Source: Saprospiraceae bacterium
GTDB lineage: Bacteria; Bacteroidota; Bacteroidia; Chitinophagales; Saprospiraceae
Assembly: GCA_028285085.1 (NCBI GenBank)
Contig: JANQQI010000026.1
Location: 1 to 64,000 of the forward strand
Length of the DNA stretch: 64,000 bases
Direction: 5' to 3'
Shown here: in pieces, positions 63,401 through 64,000 of the stretch
How the letters are laid out: the number at the start of each line of letters is the position of its first letter
How positions within the stretch are numbered: the stretch's first letter is position 1
Notes under the pieces: model-generated
Seen by the model: only the letters and a program-made list of their open reading frames with translations
Told to the model about the DNA's origin: nothing
Database searches by the model: none
Translations under genes and position numbers: made by a program

Positions 63401-63811
63401 GAAATTGTAAGTCGCATCCAAATTTCCGCCATCGGTACTAGAATAATTAATTCGCCCCCCGTCAACAACGATATTATCCACATCGCCAATCCCGGCACCA
63501 GAAGGTGTTCCGGTAACGGTAATGCTAGTAGTCCCTGAATTCTCAAGTTCAGTAGTTACGCAAAAACCGCCAGGCAAAAAACCTATGTTCTCATCTTCAT
63601 GATCAATTGAATAGATTCCAAATCCAGACGCACAAGCGGCCGGGGTACCGGGTACATCAGTAGTACCATCGGCATTCTGTGTGGCAGGAGTGCCCAGAGG
63701 TGTGTTTTGAGCGACTAAGGGGTCGCTTTGGAATAAGAAAAATACAGCAAGCAGCAAGCTAAAGATATACTGTATTCCTTTGAGCTTAATAAGGAGTGAA
63801 CGCTCAGTCAT
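57449..63811 (-). CDS. Giant (2120 aa) multi-domain T9SS surface protein with HYR/Ig-like repeats
   Basis: A very large secreted protein. The signal peptide is about residues 1-35 (ending LVAQ). Residues ~370-700, ~790-1080 and ~1190-1370 contain three diverged copies of a module with QLDGWL(Y/V)V and A-x-Y-(L/M)-G motifs. A MopE-like metal-binding motif CGDGLDNDCDGLVDGADPD lies near 725. Residues ~1497-1815 form four near-regular ~80-residue units ending in (D/E)(A/E)CGR-x-A-(S/T)C, followed by two more distant copies. The last ~85 residues are a type A T9SS sorting domain (FQNRPNPFNNETVISF... GVFYYQL). It is Cys-rich and Asp-rich, expected to be extracellular, disulfide-linked and calcium-binding; adhesin-like. 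No catalytic domain was found. The start is the first ATG and gives a good signal peptide. Confidence 0.88.
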   Translation of the reverse strand: MTERSLLIKLKGIQYIFSLLLAVFFLFQSDPLVAQNTPLGTPATQNADGTTDVPGTPAACASGFGIYSIDHEDENIGFLPGGFCVTTELENSGTTSITVTGTPSGAGIGDVDNIVVDGGRINYSSTDGGNLDATYNFCETVTNPYVFIGDLETFTTINFSDCAGNPINVNLMNGQSRFAVSGNSALITGTTSTNQDGYVQVPGSYDCLVINIDNVAPFTLDVIQISVGVCMPTPPDGNMVCPYDLYMWKKDEFCTPVYRDADGTFYEKDQNNNNIASLGDELFTNNPICGTLELLETNAIDDNACEPDFTCDAFPVEIEYYEPAGTGCLYSTYWYDQTSFDINDSDPGNQWSAIFSNTDAFGLPAHPGTPTNAAENCGLEWLGDNEGDIDFDDEAGGANEDEQLQLDGWLYVANHLECIQFRIGSSATDHSVALYLGADLNSMTLVTEENDEQAGAGNNATGVVGSFCIPDNAATTIDDCAWKVIRVRIYAHDDDTAYDPAVDWSFNGGLTWDVVEEQWFVAATSASDNTPPVGAGTGGCNPITHCLIDSDEVLVDEEGNVWPAGNCTSAPNNLYEPNLPNGGTCFGDANAEEGDHFSLMPYCIRYNDEPSFTCNICEIDIQVAGCACNNPDNVFADACPQSVTEYQQTLTINSETNNSYTITGVGIVGGITTVDGVGEEQTFTFFVMPGTAYTITVVGDNTGIEKTFQGMCEAPNDCNCPSAPEVCGDGLDNDCDGLVDGADPDIAGDCQLACTPDPVIIDGKELCLDGYLTHQIWSRECGNTGCCPSSINPHSCALVAFPCVDINGLPAHFNQCNTIPVDPCNPPGPAGQAGCTGNDVFTLLGSTHNQATQFYSTRPEQTQLDGWLVVPPGLTCFELKVNNPRAWDAQAVYMGAGVASMSLIGATSFPPLYNTDNEASCQADDGSNGQNSDVFNYDVTTDGATPVTVDGCTWHVVRVRAYIFDESWYHNTPVQWNFGDGFQTIPRKYFQSVGPDGWDTDNNKPTAANVIDAAPFCAYQDADGDLFNAQGDLIALDRLSCQEIGTSTCLDCPPFYVEALCSDNVCSNIPDTDDNGDLVPVELECDLFLYEVTPQVIDAQTSPGSGLLTRYWDHDMANCTSDQLENESIFCAFNATNGASGTCTTNSTGDDNCPTCLPSHPNFDNPTEADIITPTLGNTIHNQVDNDVDADDFVLGALNRTSGENVQQDGWLLVPPGVDCIAFRIYSLSWASGALYLGNSINDMTFVGEWINRNGNNTEDIFYFDVPANAQTVNCAGCDNQDFRMLRVRTYTHDNNMFANTIWDWNVNGIWEQVPTSHLFPVPDHCSDALPADICPTYTAGSTFVAIHEDSNGNGVVDNEDQWFNSPWGTCTAATGAFDINNPPSLVPISISSCDQITSLDCPLCCVLDVTCPPTDLGTISCNDAIPAAATDEASFEALGGNIADNPGPCGNLVITAVDVFDPPTDICNGRTMTRTYTIADDNSSFECTQTLMITPPAGPTIVCPADQTVSCFADILVSADNATVTTDCSLGTTTTVSDPVQVGPDDCPGTTYAYTYTTTDDCGRTASCTQTFTIDNAGPIIECIANGTVECEDDIQVSEADVTVTSACNLGFNINISGPVVYGQAGCVTALYEYTYTVIDACGRMASCTRFITIDNDPPTISCPAGQTVECSDDIMVNVNNATVTTSCDYGFNLTLSGPVINGAADCPGTTYTYTYRVQDECGRAATCEQIFTIGNNAGPTITCPANQTIECLAQVNVNPAYAVVTTSCGQDYDVMVSEPEINGAIDCPGTTYSYKYTVIDACGRTASCERVFTVANDGPILDCPDNALFLNCEDYSAGGIEAKINAWITTVTATSSCGIPTQVTNNFNINSLGMCLNNPFTDVTFFATDNCGRTATCTGTIIMVDTEAPAIKEEAQDMMANCGENLDAVFQNWLNNQAGAIAIDACSDISWSTIPANPTISCNGMNNSVTVTFVATDACGNSAATTATFSVMMIGGPGGGNDITGEEDEKKDPSSLINGGHMNQPGNGIDRDRMALFQNRPNPFNNETVISFYLPEGEVATLRIFDVTGKLVYQSSERYGSGYQEVVLTRADLSGTGVFYYQLQSGSDALTMKLILTN
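58360..59325 (-). repeat. Four tandem ~240-bp coding repeats in the giant T9SS gene
   Basis: Four in-frame units of about 80 codons each encode HYR/Ig-like modules with GPxIxC, TVEC, VTTSC and YTYTVxDxCGRxASC landmarks. The DNA is diverged, so the units have existed for some time; each has several Cys suited for intra-domain disulfides. Confidence 0.8.
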
Positions 63812-64000
63812 AAGTAATTTTTTAATAGTAAAAAAATGGTTTCATTTAGTTTTTAAAGCATAGGAAGAGCTATCACTTCCGATGGAAGTAGCCTAATCCA
63901 TTGCGATCTAGTAGGTTTAGAAGTAATTTTAATATAAAACCCTTTGCTGATCTTTCATGGTGACCAGCAAACTGTGTAATCAGAAATGAGACATCATTCC

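Noticed and set aside
1..64000. tRNA, rRNA, CRISPR arrays, insertion sequences and prophage genes
   Set aside because: I looked for cloverleaf-like segments, direct-repeat arrays and transposase or phage-type proteins and found none that I could support by eye.

Overview
The window looks like chromosome of a marine or soil Bacteroidota, most likely class Saprospiria (Lewinella-like). This is an inference from several signs: three cargo proteins with type IX secretion (T9SS) C-terminal sorting domains, DUF6089/PorG-like outer-membrane barrels, TonB receptor/LytS/LytTR sets, starts without Shine-Dalgarno sequences, and a few TAnnTTTG-type -7 boxes. No rRNA, tRNA, CRISPR array or insertion sequence was seen.

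Layout. 1-3 kb: the N-terminal part of RecQ (cut by the window edge) and two DUF6089-like barrels. 3.2-4.9 kb: a secreted subtilase. 5-9.6 kb: a minus-strand run of PTPS/QueD-like enzyme, FolE, FabD, AlgH/YqgE and an ABC-F ATPase. 9.7-14 kb: LytS-like kinase, LytTR regulator, fructosamine-kinase-like protein and a GH125 alpha-mannosidase. 14-18 kb: a DUF6252-like lipoprotein and a large WD40/TPR secreted protein.

18.1-32.2 kb is the most distinctive region: two GT-A-like glycosyltransferase paralogues, then what reads as a complete class I lanthipeptide locus. It has three precursor peptides with almost identical 27-residue leaders ending in GG and Cys/Ser-rich cores that begin and end with the same S-Y/F-Y-x-C motif. 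They are followed by a LanC cyclase, a luciferase-like flavin monooxygenase, a full-length LanB dehydratase, a second LanC-like protein that has lost its zinc ligands and carries a C-terminal tail resembling a RiPP recognition element, a C39-peptidase ABC exporter and an HlyD adaptor. The expected sequence is dehydration, cyclisation, possibly oxidation and glycosylation, GG cleavage by the C39 domain, and export. Class I modification enzymes are thus combined with the processing/export logic usual for class II.

32-48 kb: T9SS cargo, an NHL propeller protein, two helical-repeat proteins of unknown role, a strongly basic secreted protein, barrels, a lipoprotein, a DUF429 protein, and FtsE. 48.2-48.9 kb is an AT-rich stretch without a convincing gene. 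48.9-55.5 kb: cystathionine beta-synthase-like enzyme, a TonB-type receptor, a second LytS/LytTR pair and an alpha/beta hydrolase. 55.6-57.3 kb: an overlapping pair made of a membrane protein with an effector-associated-domain-like N terminus and a coiled-coil/outer-membrane-barrel protein. 57.4-63.8 kb: a 2120-residue multi-domain T9SS adhesin-like protein. Four convergent gene pairs end with abutting or overlapping stop codons.
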